In this document: in pieces, positions 1 to 9,450 of the stretch
Layout of the letters: every line of letters begins with the position of its first letter
Position numbering within the stretch: position 1 is the first letter of the stretch
NCBI RefSeq assembly: GCF_004362245.1
Contig: NZ_SNWM01000002.1
Coordinates: 558,001-622,000 of the forward strand
Direction: 5' to 3'
Source: Pedobacter duraquae
Lineage (GTDB): Bacteria; Bacteroidota; Bacteroidia; Sphingobacteriales; Sphingobacteriaceae
Length of the DNA: 64,000 nt
Translations under genes and position numbers: made by a program
The notes under the pieces: model-generated
Told to the model about the DNA's origin: nothing
Databases searched by the model: none
What the model saw: the letters and a program-made list of their open reading frames with translations, nothing else

Positions 1-914
1 AGATCTGCCCCTTTTTCTCCAACAAGCCTGCCTATAAAAGTAAACAATGGTTTTTCAGGATCCAGGTTGAAAACAGCGCACAAGGCAGCTTTGTTTGCCT
101 TTTTTCCACTTTCTACAGTTTTTCCGTTGAAGCGTTTGTAAAGCATCTCATCCTGAGCGGGATCCCACACTTCGTTATCTATTCCGTTGAGGATTCCGCG
201 CGACTTATACTGCTCCGTAGCAAGTAAAGATTCCAGTCCGTTGGCTTTGTGACTGATTTCATCTAGATAGCTTGGAGACACTGTAGTGATTCTCCAGGCA
301 CATTTAATAGCCGAAGCAAGGGGATTTATAGCTCCGCCCCAACCCAGCTGACCACCCTTCCATGGATCAAACTCAGGAATGTAATTTAATTTATCCCAGC
401 CAAACTGTCCCTGGTACTGTGCGTTGTGGATGGTCAGTATTGTAGGAATCTGATTGAGCCGGCGGTAGCCGAAACAGTTTGCCGTCATAAATGGCGTAAG
501 TCCAGTATGGTGATCATGACAATGGATTACATCAGGCTGATGTTCCCACTGATTAATCCAGTCGAGCACAGCAATCTGAAAGGCCAGAAAACGTTCTACA
601 TCGTCATCATAGCCATAAACTTTGGGTCTATCAAGTAAACCTGCGATGTGCACGAGAAAGAGGTCGAAGCCAAGTACATTGGTTTTCTCTCTAAAGATAC
701 GCACGGGGAAATTGAGGTCGGCCAGCTTACCCCAACCATCGTACACCACTTCGAACTCATTTTCCCGCATAAATTTGGTGTCATAAGCGGGCATTACTAC
801 TTTGGCAAAATGACCCAGCTTATTCTGATACTTAGGCAGTGCACCAACAACATCGCCCAGTCCGCCAACTTTGGCGACGGGGTAACATTCAGCACTGAGG
901 TGGATAATCTCCAT
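1..914 (-). CDS. glgA: Glycogen synthase (GT5), C-terminal part cut by window edge
   Basis: This is the N-terminal ~304 residues of a starch/glycogen synthase, which transfers glucose from ADP-glucose (or UDP-glucose) to a growing alpha-1,4-glucan in the cytoplasm. The frame is open from the ATG at 914 to the window edge. It begins MEIIHLSAECYPVAKVGGLG, which contains the KxGGL nucleotide-sugar motif of GT5. It also has HCHDHHTG and TIHNAQYQG, and ends in FIGRLVGEKG at the start of the second Rossmann domain. The start lies 5 bp below the stop of the esterase gene, so the two are probably co-transcribed. The family call is secure; the rest of the protein is outside the window. Confidence 0.93.
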   Translation of the reverse strand, partial: MEIIHLSAECYPVAKVGGLGDVVGALPKYQNKLGHFAKVVMPAYDTKFMRENEFEVVYDGWGKLADLNFPVRIFREKTNVLGFDLFLVHIAGLLDRPKVYGYDDDVERFLAFQIAVLDWINQWEHQPDVIHCHDHHTGLTPFMTANCFGYRRLNQIPTILTIHNAQYQGQFGWDKLNYIPEFDPWKGGQLGWGGAINPLASAIKCAWRITTVSPSYLDEISHKANGLESLLATEQYKSRGILNGIDNEVWDPAQDEMLYKRFNGKTVESGKKANKAALCAVFNLDPEKPLFTFIGRLVGEKGAD

Positions 915-919
915 AAATT

Positions 920-1750
920 CTATTTTTTATTGAAAAAGTTGTTGAAGTACAACAATTGAAAGGTAATGGAGTTTGCCCAATATGTGGAAGTATGCGCACC
1001 TGGCCTGATAATAAAATCGTGCGGGATGTTGGCATACAGGAGGCGCTCGTGGAGCTCCATATTGACGTTATAAAAGAAATCATCTTTTCCACAGTCTATA
1101 ATCAATGACAACAAATTGGCTTTGATGCGGTAAATATTTTCTACCACACTGTTTTCCTTCCATCGATCTGGAAAGCTAGCCTGGGTACCAAGTCTTTCTG
1201 AAATTAGCCAGTTATCCGGGAAGGGCCTGATATCAACCCCACCACTCATGCTGCCAGCAGCGCCAAATGTATCGCTATGCTTAAACGCAAGTGATAATGC
1301 TCCATGGCCACCCATGCTTAACCCTGTAATTGCTCTGCCGCTTCTGTTGGCAATAGTCGAATAATGCTGGTCGATCCAGTTTACCAATTCTGTAGCTACA
1401 TAGGTTTCGTATTTCCATTTGGGATCTACCGGGCTATCAAGATACCAACTCGATACATTAGCGTCTGCACATACCAGAATCATCTTATACTGATCGGCTA
1501 AGGCCTTGATTGCAGGAGTGACTTTCGTGAAATAAGCATAACTCCCGCCATAGCCATGTAATAAATATACTACAGGAAAGCGCTCGCCTGATTTGTACGT
1601 ATCAGGAAGGATTACAACTGCCTTAATTTGTTTTTTCATAGCGGTACTGGTAGTCAAAATCGTGTCTACCGTGGAGGCACGTAAGTTACTGACATAGAAA
1701 ACAATAACACAGATGCACAGCAATAGCTTTTTGATCAAAGAGACTTTCAT
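920..1750 (-). CDS. Secreted alpha/beta-hydrolase esterase (esterase D / CE1-like)
   Basis: A 276-residue putative esterase with a hydrophobic N-terminal signal (residues ~1-25). The serine nucleophile sits in GLSMGGHGA, an acidic residue in IDCGKDDFF, and a histidine in RPGAHTSTYW near the C-terminus, giving a full catalytic triad. The layout VYLLHGYGGS ... GLSMGG is that of the esterase D/tributyrin esterase group, which also includes carbohydrate esterase family 1. The substrate cannot be read from sequence. It precedes glgA by 5 bp and probably shares its promoter. A role in removing acyl groups from polysaccharide is possible but unproven. Confidence 0.8.
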   Translation of the reverse strand: MKVSLIKKLLLCICVIVFYVSNLRASTVDTILTTSTAMKKQIKAVVILPDTYKSGERFPVVYLLHGYGGSYAYFTKVTPAIKALADQYKMILVCADANVSSWYLDSPVDPKWKYETYVATELVNWIDQHYSTIANRSGRAITGLSMGGHGALSLAFKHSDTFGAAGSMSGGVDIRPFPDNWLISERLGTQASFPDRWKENSVVENIYRIKANLLSLIIDCGKDDFFYNVNMELHERLLYANIPHDFIIRPGAHTSTYWANSITFQLLYFNNFFNKK

Positions 1751-1922
1751 ACAGAGTTTATTATAATGTTCTGAATATAGGAATTAATTGCAATATGATT
1801 AATGATAATAACTATCAGATGAAGGTATTTTACAATCTTTTTAGATAACATAGTATATATTTTCTTTAAGTGTATTGAACGGCGCCAGGTTCAGTAACAG
1901 TTTAGGCTAAAAAAGCAAAGAC

Positions 1923-2720
1923 ATGGCGAACACAAAGACATTATTGACCTGCGCGGGTACCTGTAGCTGCGTGTTACTGATTTTGGTTTTAACAGCATGC
2001 GGCAAAAAGAACCAGCCTAACCCAGATCCGCCTACCGGTGGAGAAAAACCGGTAAACCTTACTACATTGGTACCGCAGAAGTTGGAACAGCCTCAACTTC
2101 AGATCAGCCTGAGTTATGGCAAGATTGCCGGGCAATTAATCAGCCTCGCGCAGTCCGATGGACTGAGTGAGAAGCTGGCTTATAACGATCAGCAGCGACT
2201 TAAAAGGTATGAACGCTACCAAAAATCGGAATTGATTTATTTAGTTGACTACACCTGGGATGATACCGGAAAAGTTATCCGCGCATCGCAACATTTGGTA
2301 GAGCTCAATGGAAAGAGTACAACACCGTTGGGCTATTATGATGTTGAGTTAAACGCTGCCAGCAATATTTCGTCGGTAAAATGGTACAATCTTAATGATC
2401 AGCTGTTGAAAACAGTGATCTACAATTATTCAGAATCAGGCACTGTAAATACCGTTGTAAATACCAGCCCAGATATTAAACCTACAGGGTACACTTATGA
2501 CGACAAAAACGGATTGTTTAAGAAGGTAAGTTCCTGCCAGTTCCTGGCACTCGAAAACAACCTTTCGCTGCTGCGTTCTGAAAAGTCCAATGTGATACGG
2601 CAAACTGGCGCAAGCCTTCCCTATACATACAACTATACGTACAATAAGGAAGGCTATCCGGTCACGATCACCAGTTTCGATGAAAAAGGCGCACAAACCT
2701 CCTGGAAGGTAACGTATTGA
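1923..2720 (+). CDS. Hypothetical lipoprotein
   Basis: A 265-residue protein with a lipoprotein signal: hydrophobic stretch followed by LTAC-GKK (lipobox cysteine near residue 27), so it is probably anchored in the outer or inner membrane. The body has short repeated strand motifs of the kind YTYDDKNG and YTYNKEGYP, resembling YD/RHS-like beta repeats often seen in Bacteroidota lipoproteins of unknown function. No catalytic motif is visible. The gene stands alone on the plus strand and its TGA abuts the stop codon of the convergent GH2 gene with no base between. A weak TATATTTT -7-like box lies about 65 bp upstream. Function unknown. Confidence 0.7.
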   Translation: MANTKTLLTCAGTCSCVLLILVLTACGKKNQPNPDPPTGGEKPVNLTTLVPQKLEQPQLQISLSYGKIAGQLISLAQSDGLSEKLAYNDQQRLKRYERYQKSELIYLVDYTWDDTGKVIRASQHLVELNGKSTTPLGYYDVELNAASNISSVKWYNLNDQLLKTVIYNYSESGTVNTVVNTSPDIKPTGYTYDDKNGLFKKVSSCQFLALENNLSLLRSEKSNVIRQTGASLPYTYNYTYNKEGYPVTITSFDEKGAQTSWKVTY

Positions 2721-5180
2721 TTAACGTAAATCCAAAAATGCTGTTTTAAAGCCGGCCGACTTTACAGCGGCAACGCTACTTCCTCCCTGGGTCATCACTT
2801 TGATGATGGCCCTGCCATTGTACAACTGCACTTTTCTGGAACCTGAAGATGTTCCCTGATTGTCTATCAGCTTGCCATCACCCGTCAGCATAAATTCTAC
2901 CAGGTTGATCGCATCCAGGCAAAGGATATTTTTATTGTCCAAAGCCTTTACCTCTATGGTAGCAACTCCGTTTTCTTCACTAACTTTGTTAAGCACCAGC
3001 GTTGCCGGCTTACCCCATTTTTCCGTCTGATATTCCTGAGTGATCTCATCGGTTACTACAGTCTTTCCAGATCTGGCAATTACCTTAATGGTATATTTAC
3101 CTTTAAACATTGGGATCTGCCACCGCAGTCCTGCTGCCGGGAAATCCTGACTATTCCGCTTTCTTATTCCATAACTTTTGCCATTAACAAAGAGCTCGGC
3201 CTCCTGACAGTTGGAGTATACCTTTACCATGCGCTCGGCACCTTCATCTCCCCAGCGCACCGGCCAGCTATGTCCGTAGATATGTGCCATTGGTGTTTTA
3301 GACCAGTAAGACTGGAAGACATAGAAAGACTCCTTCTTGGTGAAATCACGCTCCACTACACCTTTCTGGTTCACATAAGGAACCGGGTTCTCCGGTCTTA
3401 TTGGTGTTGAAAAATCTTTAAAAGGCCAGAATGCCGAGCCGCTTAACCAAGGCATCGTTTCCTGCTCTTTGAGGTGCCAGTCAATCAGGTTATTGATATA
3501 ACTTTCACTCCAGTCACCATCTTTGGATACGCGCGCAGCGCCACCATACAACGAAGCATCACCCGCCCTTTCATCAGCACCACCGCCAACTTTAATTAAG
3601 CTTAAGGCATTATCCGGATTCTCAGCATGACGGCGTGCATGACTATCTCCACCCCATTCTACATGCAGAAAGCGGTCGCTTTTATCAAATTCTTCTTTAG
3701 ATACCGCCTTATATTCAGTGTAATTTCCCCTATACCAACCGGCCCAGATTGATGGAGAATACACGTCAACAATATCTCTCGCAAAATCGCATCTTCTGAT
3801 CGCGGTCATCCGTCCCGGATCCAGCTTATGCGATAGGTCATTCAGTTCTTTCATAAAGGCCCTGATTTTCTCCTGGTCAAATTCAGGAAAATCTCCCGGC
3901 CAGTCATTCTCATTCCCTAGTCCCCAGATGATAACTCCGGGATGGTTATAATGCTGTTCAACCATGTTCACCAACATGCGTTTTGCCTGCTCCTGATAGA
4001 TGGGACCACCTAAACCACCTCTGCACCAAGGAATTTCTTCCCATACCATGATACCCAGACTATCACAAAGATCAAGTACGATGCGCGATTGCTGGTAATG
4101 CCCGAGACGGATGAAGTTAACCCCCATTTCCTTCATCATAGTCATTTCAGTACGGATCATATCCTCGGTCATTGCTGCAGCTACACCTGCATGATCTTCA
4201 TGCCTGTGTGTACCTTGTAAAAGCAGGCGCTGTCCATTTAACATAAATGGACCTTTTTTCACGAATTCGAAATTCCGGAAGCCTATCTTTTCTTTTTTTA
4301 CCGAGGTCTCGCCCCCATTGTTCAAGGAAGTAACCAGGGTATACATTGCCGGTGTGGTGGGCGACCACAGCTTAGGTGCCTTAATTGTAGTCTTAAACAG
4401 CTGGGCATCTCCTGCACCAGCAGAGATTTTGGTAGTATACCGGTAAACAGACTTCCCTGCAGGATCAATTAGTTCGCAGTTGATCGTTGCGCCAATGCTG
4501 CCCGCAGGATCTGCCAACCTGATTTTTACATTGAGGTTTGCTGACTTAGCTTTTAGATCCGTATGAGTTTCAGCAAAAACTTTATCTACATATAGCTTAG
4601 GAGTATATATCAGATTAACATAACGGTATAAACCGCCATACACGTTGAAATCTGAAAGATTTGAAGGGATCATCTCCAGATCGCGCGTATTATCGCAGCG
4701 AATACTCAAGGGGATCTTACCTTTAAACTGGCTTTTAAATACCGGCAATTTTTTAAACGCCTCTATGGCGTCGGTCAGGTCTGCAGTCCATTCATCGTAG
4801 CCGCCAACATGTTCGGCAACCTTTGTATTGTAGATATACACTGTTGTTTTTTGTCCTGCTCCTTCAAAATGTAATAGCGTACGCCCCGTTTGGTAGGGAT
4901 TATCAACATTCAGGTTTGTGCGGTACCATCCCGGACCCTGGTAATAATTTACATCAGGATCTACTGCATCAAGCGCATTGAAGCAGTGCGGCAGACTTAC
5001 TTTTGTCCATACCGGCGATGCCTCCGGATTTCCTTCTTTTACCGGACGTACAGCTTCCCATATTCCGCCAAGATCTCCCTTAACATATTCCCAGTTATTG
5101 ATCAGTCTTTGCGAAGTTTGCGCAAGAATTGCGTTGGTACCCATCAGGAATACCAGCGCACACAGTAAATATTTTTTCAA
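2721..5180 (-). CDS. Glycoside hydrolase family 2 (beta-galactosidase/beta-glucuronidase type)
   Basis: An 819-residue exported GH2 enzyme. The signal peptide ends near ILAQ (residue ~21). Then come a jellyroll sugar-binding domain, an Ig-like domain, and a TIM barrel with the acid/base glutamate in WGLGNEND and the likely nucleophile in HVEWGGDSH. RLGHYQQS and WEEIPW are typical GH2 barrel blocks. The best start is TTG at 5180, because an in-frame stop lies three codons upstream and no ATG precedes the signal peptide. It lies 6 bp after the second GH2 gene, so they form an operon. It probably removes galactose or another sugar from pectin side chains; the substrate is not determined. Confidence 0.88.
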   Translation of the reverse strand: MKKYLLCALVFLMGTNAILAQTSQRLINNWEYVKGDLGGIWEAVRPVKEGNPEASPVWTKVSLPHCFNALDAVDPDVNYYQGPGWYRTNLNVDNPYQTGRTLLHFEGAGQKTTVYIYNTKVAEHVGGYDEWTADLTDAIEAFKKLPVFKSQFKGKIPLSIRCDNTRDLEMIPSNLSDFNVYGGLYRYVNLIYTPKLYVDKVFAETHTDLKAKSANLNVKIRLADPAGSIGATINCELIDPAGKSVYRYTTKISAGAGDAQLFKTTIKAPKLWSPTTPAMYTLVTSLNNGGETSVKKEKIGFRNFEFVKKGPFMLNGQRLLLQGTHRHEDHAGVAAAMTEDMIRTEMTMMKEMGVNFIRLGHYQQSRIVLDLCDSLGIMVWEEIPWCRGGLGGPIYQEQAKRMLVNMVEQHYNHPGVIIWGLGNENDWPGDFPEFDQEKIRAFMKELNDLSHKLDPGRMTAIRRCDFARDIVDVYSPSIWAGWYRGNYTEYKAVSKEEFDKSDRFLHVEWGGDSHARRHAENPDNALSLIKVGGGADERAGDASLYGGAARVSKDGDWSESYINNLIDWHLKEQETMPWLSGSAFWPFKDFSTPIRPENPVPYVNQKGVVERDFTKKESFYVFQSYWSKTPMAHIYGHSWPVRWGDEGAERMVKVYSNCQEAELFVNGKSYGIRKRNSQDFPAAGLRWQIPMFKGKYTIKVIARSGKTVVTDEITQEYQTEKWGKPATLVLNKVSEENGVATIEVKALDNKNILCLDAINLVEFMLTGDGKLIDNQGTSSGSRKVQLYNGRAIIKVMTQGGSSVAAVKSAGFKTAFLDLR

Positions 5181-5186
5181 AATCGT

Positions 5187-7901
5187 TTAGTTTATTTTTT
5201 TGAGTTGAATACCATTCAGCACCGGGCTGCCTGTTATTGCTTTGAAAGTAAGTTCAATCCCCGCGCCCTTTTTTACTTTCAGTTTGAAGTCTTTGACTAA
5301 GGGACGTGCATTACCTGGCTTTTTACTCAGGTCTACATTTTTCAATAAAGGTTCACCATTCATGAACACATCGAATACCCGCGACTCCTTAACTTCTTTA
5401 CGGACATTAGCATCCAGATTATACGGCAGTGATGAGTTGGAGGCCTCGCCAAGCAGCTCTGCGAAATGTAGCGTTAGCAGATAGCTTCCGTCGGGCACAT
5501 CCAGCTTGTAACTTTCCAAGCCAACGTCCTGCGTTTGGTAGATTGGATCGTTATAGGTGCCTAGAATATCTTTATCTGTACCGAATTTCTGGCGGTTACT
5601 ATCTTTCATTTTAAACGGTGTACCGCCTACAAACCCATAAGAGCCTGAACGGTATGGCTGATCGGGAAACCAGACTACCCTTTTATTATCTCTAACATAG
5701 CGGGGATCCCCTGAAGAAATTGCTATTTCCCTGAAAGGAAGCACCGAGCTGCTCAACTCGTAAGGTTGAAGTTTTACGTGGACCGTTGTTGTGTCACCTA
5801 CTTTTTGTCCATTTGCAATACCGACAACGCCCAATCGGTTAGCCCCATCAACAAATGGAACATTCCAGCTCGCCATGTGATCTGTAACAGTCTTTTTCCC
5901 CTGACTTACTGCATTCAGAAACAGTTCCAGTTCAGGCAGGTTACTAAATACCTGGATCTGCTGGGAACCGTTTTCGTCTCCTTTGGATGCTGTACCAACA
6001 AGCTCCTGGCCATCAAGGCCGATCTGCACATACGGCCTGTCGAGCAATGTTGCCTGATATAAATAATACGTATTTTTTGGTCGGCGGTCTAGCGTAAGCA
6101 AACCTTTATTATTGATATGCGGCATGCTCTCGGCCCTGCTTTCCGAATTGAAATCAGATAAGTTCCAGGCTGCCCCACCGGCAACGAAAGGTCTTTTAAG
6201 GATATCGTTGAGGTATACCTGGTGGTATTCTACGGCATATTCCACGCTTTTATCAAAACGTTCGGTCTTGAAAGAATGAATTCTCGGATCTGCATCTGCA
6301 CCATATTCACTTACAATAAACGGCTTATCAGGCTGTTGTTTATGCATATTATCCAGATTCTTGCCGAAGTCGGCAAGTGTACCACCATACCATCCCTGAT
6401 ATAAATTCCAGCCCAATAGCATTGGTATTTTGGTTAAGCCGGCTCTGGTATACAGGTTAAAATCTCCATGGTTGGCAATCATGGTGTATCTTGAAGGATC
6501 GGCAGCACGGGTAAGTGATTCCAATGCACGTGCCAATTCTGCGACATGGGTGATGTATTGATCCTGACGCGGTTTATCATCTTTAAAATGCATTTTCAGG
6601 AGCACCTCGTTCATATAACCCCATACTATAATACTTGGATGGTTATAGTTTTGCCAGATCATCTCTTCCTGCATGGTCTTGCAGTTCTGATAAAAGGCTT
6701 CCGTTTCAGTAATTTCGTTGACCACAGGAATCTCCACGGAGGCGAGGATTCCAAGTCTGTCGCATGCTGCTAAGATTGCCGGATCCTGAGGATAATGTGC
6801 TACCCGCAAAAAGTTACCCCCAAAAGATTTCAGTAATTCGAGGTCCCGGATTTGTAAGCTTGCAGGTACAGCATTGCCCATACCGGCATAGTCCTGATGC
6901 CTGCTTGCGCCCATGAGCTTAAGGTGTTTTCCATTCAGGAAGAATCCTTCGTTGGCGTCAAAACGGAACCAGCGTAATCCAATTCTGTTTGTCAGCTGAT
7001 CTATGACGACTCCGGTTTCTCCATCGGCAATCTGCGTGATTACACGGTAGAGTGCGGGCTTGTCTGGCGACCAAAGTTCCGGGTCAGCCAGTTTTGGCAG
7101 TTCCTGATTGAAACTAAATAAGTCACCTACAGGAATGACCGCCTTTGTACTTGTTGTATTTAATTTCTCTCCTGATGGGCTATATACCTGTGTAACGATC
7201 GTTATTAGCTTAGAAAGCTTAGTTTCGTTTTTAATAGTTCCTTTTACCGATATCTCAGCTTCCTTCGCAGAAACTTTAGGCGTAGAAATGTAAACCCCAT
7301 CTGCACCATATTTCGTTCCGTCAAAATGTACAGGATCAGCCACCAACAGTTGTACAGACCTGTACATACCTCCAAAAAATGTGAAATCGGCAGTAAGCGG
7401 AGCTATACTTTCATTAAATCTGTTGTTGATTTTAACGGCGATCTGGTTGATAGATTTGCCTTTATTAAATTTTAGGTAGCTGCTGATAGGAATAACAAAA
7501 CGAGAATAGCCACCGATGTGCGTGCCTGCTTTCTTTCCATTCACGTAAACCTCTGCTTCCTGATTGGCTCCATCAAAACAAAGGAAAAGATGTTTATCCT
7601 TCCAATCGCGCTGCATGGCCAGATCCAGTTTATACCAGCCAGCACCACGGTAATATCCCGGCTTGTCGTCCATCACATCATAAGCATTCCAGGTATGCGG
7701 AATTTTCACATCAGTCCAGCCAGCAAAGGTGCCAGGCATTTTGCCGGTATCTTTAGGATCTTTGATAAAAGCCCAATGTACACTCAGGTCGTATGCAACC
7801 CTCGGCCCATCAGTATGGAGTCTGCGTTGCTGTGCAAAAACACCACTACAGCAGCAGGTAGCTACGAGCAGAAAACTCAAAAAAAGTATAGTTCGCTTCA
7901 T
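5187..7901 (-). CDS. Glycoside hydrolase family 2 with C-terminal malectin-like domain
   Basis: A 904-residue exported GH2 enzyme: signal peptide ending near VFAQ, jellyroll, Ig-like domain, and TIM barrel with the acid/base in VWGYMNEV and the nucleophile in FIVSEYGADADPR. After the barrel and a further beta domain (to ~residue 740), the last ~160 residues read as a malectin domain: YLLTLHFAEL, SRVFDVFMNG and VLNGIQLKKI are its hallmarks. Malectin modules bind carbohydrate, so the enzyme may be held on its polymer. It lies 6 bp upstream of the other GH2 gene and 39 bp downstream of the response regulator. Beta-galactosidase is the default guess; the substrate is unknown. Confidence 0.88.
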   Translation of the reverse strand: MKRTILFLSFLLVATCCCSGVFAQQRRLHTDGPRVAYDLSVHWAFIKDPKDTGKMPGTFAGWTDVKIPHTWNAYDVMDDKPGYYRGAGWYKLDLAMQRDWKDKHLFLCFDGANQEAEVYVNGKKAGTHIGGYSRFVIPISSYLKFNKGKSINQIAVKINNRFNESIAPLTADFTFFGGMYRSVQLLVADPVHFDGTKYGADGVYISTPKVSAKEAEISVKGTIKNETKLSKLITIVTQVYSPSGEKLNTTSTKAVIPVGDLFSFNQELPKLADPELWSPDKPALYRVITQIADGETGVVIDQLTNRIGLRWFRFDANEGFFLNGKHLKLMGASRHQDYAGMGNAVPASLQIRDLELLKSFGGNFLRVAHYPQDPAILAACDRLGILASVEIPVVNEITETEAFYQNCKTMQEEMIWQNYNHPSIIVWGYMNEVLLKMHFKDDKPRQDQYITHVAELARALESLTRAADPSRYTMIANHGDFNLYTRAGLTKIPMLLGWNLYQGWYGGTLADFGKNLDNMHKQQPDKPFIVSEYGADADPRIHSFKTERFDKSVEYAVEYHQVYLNDILKRPFVAGGAAWNLSDFNSESRAESMPHINNKGLLTLDRRPKNTYYLYQATLLDRPYVQIGLDGQELVGTASKGDENGSQQIQVFSNLPELELFLNAVSQGKKTVTDHMASWNVPFVDGANRLGVVGIANGQKVGDTTTVHVKLQPYELSSSVLPFREIAISSGDPRYVRDNKRVVWFPDQPYRSGSYGFVGGTPFKMKDSNRQKFGTDKDILGTYNDPIYQTQDVGLESYKLDVPDGSYLLTLHFAELLGEASNSSLPYNLDANVRKEVKESRVFDVFMNGEPLLKNVDLSKKPGNARPLVKDFKLKVKKGAGIELTFKAITGSPVLNGIQLKKIN

Positions 7902-7940
7902 TACACGAATTTACTATTTTAAGAGGCATTACAATAAAAA

Positions 7941-8300
7941 TCAAGAAACATATTTGCCCACTATGCTGAGCAGATCATCTATATCAAAAGGCTTGCTGAT
8001 GAAGCCGTCGGCGCAGGGAATTTCTTCTTCCGGATTTAATATAAAATGCGCTGACATCATCAAAATGGGTGTTTTTGCTGTCAACGCTGCCGCTTTTAGC
8101 TCCTCACAGAAAGTAATCCCATTCCCCTCTTGCAGGGTCATATCCATGAGAATCAGATCAGGTAAAACCAGCTCAATCTGCGTTTTCAAACCTTTGAAAT
8201 TTTCAAAGGCCAGCACCTCGTAACCTGCATCAGTCAAAATCATCTCCAATACATTCCGGATTGCGCTATCATCCTCTACTATGTATATTTTGTATGGCAT
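7941..8300 (-). CDS. Single-domain response regulator (receiver only)
   Basis: A 119-residue CheY-like receiver without an output domain. The acidic pocket is E9-D10-D11, the phosphoacceptor is D53 in LILMDMTL, the conserved Ser/Thr is S83 in MMSAH, and the invariant lysine is K103 in SKPF, so all phosphorylation residues are present. With no DNA-binding domain it must act through protein contacts. No histidine kinase is adjacent; the nearest candidate, a kinase-like protein at 20548-21336, lacks an ATPase domain. The gene is 39 bp upstream of the GH2 pair and could share its transcript. Confidence 0.9.
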   Translation of the reverse strand: MPYKIYIVEDDSAIRNVLEMILTDAGYEVLAFENFKGLKTQIELVLPDLILMDMTLQEGNGITFCEELKAAALTAKTPILMMSAHFILNPEEEIPCADGFISKPFDIDDLLSIVGKYVS

Positions 8301-8304
8301 AACC

Positions 8305-8336
8305 TAAGCTTGTTTAAATAAACTTAAACAAGCTTA
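8305..8336. repeat. 13-bp perfect inverted repeat between divergent genes
   Basis: TAAGCTTGTTTAA (8305-8317) and TTAAACAAGCTTA (8324-8336) are exact reverse complements separated by 6 bp. A smaller palindrome (GTTTA-AA-TAAAC) spans the centre, and a third partial copy (TTAAACAAAA) follows at 8334-8344. It lies 5 bp above the response-regulator start and about 60 bp before the LacI-type gene, the usual place for an operator. A transcript hairpin in the regulator leader is the alternative. Confidence 0.6.
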
Positions 8337-8382
8337 AACAAAATAACCGGATAATGCAATTTTCTCAAGGATTTATGTTTCT

Positions 8383-8390
8383 TATATTTG
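8383..8390 (+). promoter_or_regulatory. Bacteroidota -7 box (TATATTTG) for the first LacI gene
   Basis: TATATTTG is an exact match to the Bacteroidota -7 consensus TAnnTTTG and ends only 4 bp before the ATG at 8395. If used, the transcript would begin at or within a few bases of the start codon, giving a leaderless mRNA. The -33 region (TTTT near 8360) is a weak match. Confidence 0.5.
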
Positions 8391-8394
8391 GGGC

Positions 8395-9426
8395 ATGAGT
8401 ACCAATTTAAAACAGCTTGCGGCAGCCCTGAATTTATCGACATCAACGGTGTCAAGGGCACTGCACGATAGCCATGAGATAAGTACTGAAACAAAAATCA
8501 GGGTACGTGCGTTGGCAGAGCAAATGGGCTACCAGGCCAACCCCTACGCAAGTAGTCTGCGCAAGCAGAAGAGCAAGACCATTGCCCTTGTAATTCCTGA
8601 AATCGACAATAACTTCTTTACCCATGCCATCAATGGCATCGAAGAAATCGCGCAGAAAAAAGCATACCATGTACTAATCTATCTTACGCACGAAGACCTC
8701 CAAAAAGAACTAGCCGTAGCTAAGCACCTCCAAAGTGGGCGCGTGGATGGGATTCTGATGTCGGTAACCAGTCAGACCAGCAACGTAGAACATCTTGATA
8801 AACTACACCAACAAGGCATCCCCCTGGTTTTCTTTGACCGGGTTGCAGAGACCATAGACACCGCAAAAATCACTACCAATGATTATGAAAGCGGCTATCA
8901 GGCAACGCAACATTTAATTGAAGCCGAATGTACGAAGATCGCATACCTGCAGGTGTCAGAAACGTTATCAATCAGTCAGAAGCGACTATCAGGTTTCAGA
9001 ACAGCACTACAGGATAACGGTATTACACCACTGGACGATTACATGATTACCTGTGGGCATAGCGCCACTGAGAATTTTGAAATGATCAAAAAGCTGATGA
9101 GCTCTTCGAATCCACCGGATGGTATTTTTGCATCTGTGGAGAAGCTGGCGGTAACTACCTATTATGTATGTGACGCGCTGGGTATAAAGATCCCTGAGGA
9201 AGTAAAAATCATCAGTTTTTCTAATCTTGCTACCGCGCCTTTACTGGCACCGAGCCTGAGTACCATTACACAGCCAGCCTTTGAAATAGGCAAGAAAGCT
9301 GCAGAAGTTTTATTTGATATCATTGAACAGAAAAACCTGGAGGATGCCAAGGCAGTCACCATTTTAAATTCTGTGCTTACGGAACGGAACTCTACAAAAA
9401 AGCCGGTCATTTCTGACCGGCTTTAG
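8395..9426 (+). CDS. LacI/GalR-family transcriptional regulator
   Basis: A 343-residue LacI-family protein: N-terminal helix-turn-helix LKQLAAALNLSTSTVSRAL (residues ~4-22), hinge helix NPYASSLRKQKS, then a periplasmic-binding-protein-like ligand core starting TIALVIPEIDNNFF. The HTH is almost the same as that of the regulator at 40658-41674, so both may read the same operators. It converges on the hexuronate operon, and a strong hairpin terminator overlaps its last codons. The effector is likely a uronate or a catabolite such as KDG, inferred only from context. It is not specific enough to assign a gene name. Confidence 0.92.
   Translation: MSTNLKQLAAALNLSTSTVSRALHDSHEISTETKIRVRALAEQMGYQANPYASSLRKQKSKTIALVIPEIDNNFFTHAINGIEEIAQKKAYHVLIYLTHEDLQKELAVAKHLQSGRVDGILMSVTSQTSNVEHLDKLHQQGIPLVFFDRVAETIDTAKITTNDYESGYQATQHLIEAECTKIAYLQVSETLSISQKRLSGFRTALQDNGITPLDDYMITCGHSATENFEMIKKLMSSSNPPDGIFASVEKLAVTTYYVCDALGIKIPEEVKIISFSNLATAPLLAPSLSTITQPAFEIGKKAAEVLFDIIEQKNLEDAKAVTILNSVLTERNSTKKPVISDRL
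9399..9424 (-). terminator. Intrinsic terminator of the hexuronate operon, inside the end of lacI-type gene
   Basis: The arms AAAGCCGGTCA (9399-9409) and TGACCGGCTTT (9414-9424) form an 11-bp stem with a 4-nt loop. Read on the minus strand, the stem runs into six consecutive T residues, a classic rho-independent signal 26 bp beyond the gapN stop. On the plus strand only three T follow, so it is weaker for the LacI gene. The stem overlaps the LacI C-terminal codons and stop. Confidence 0.85.
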
Positions 9427-9450
9427 CATACATCTAACCAAAAATGTAAA

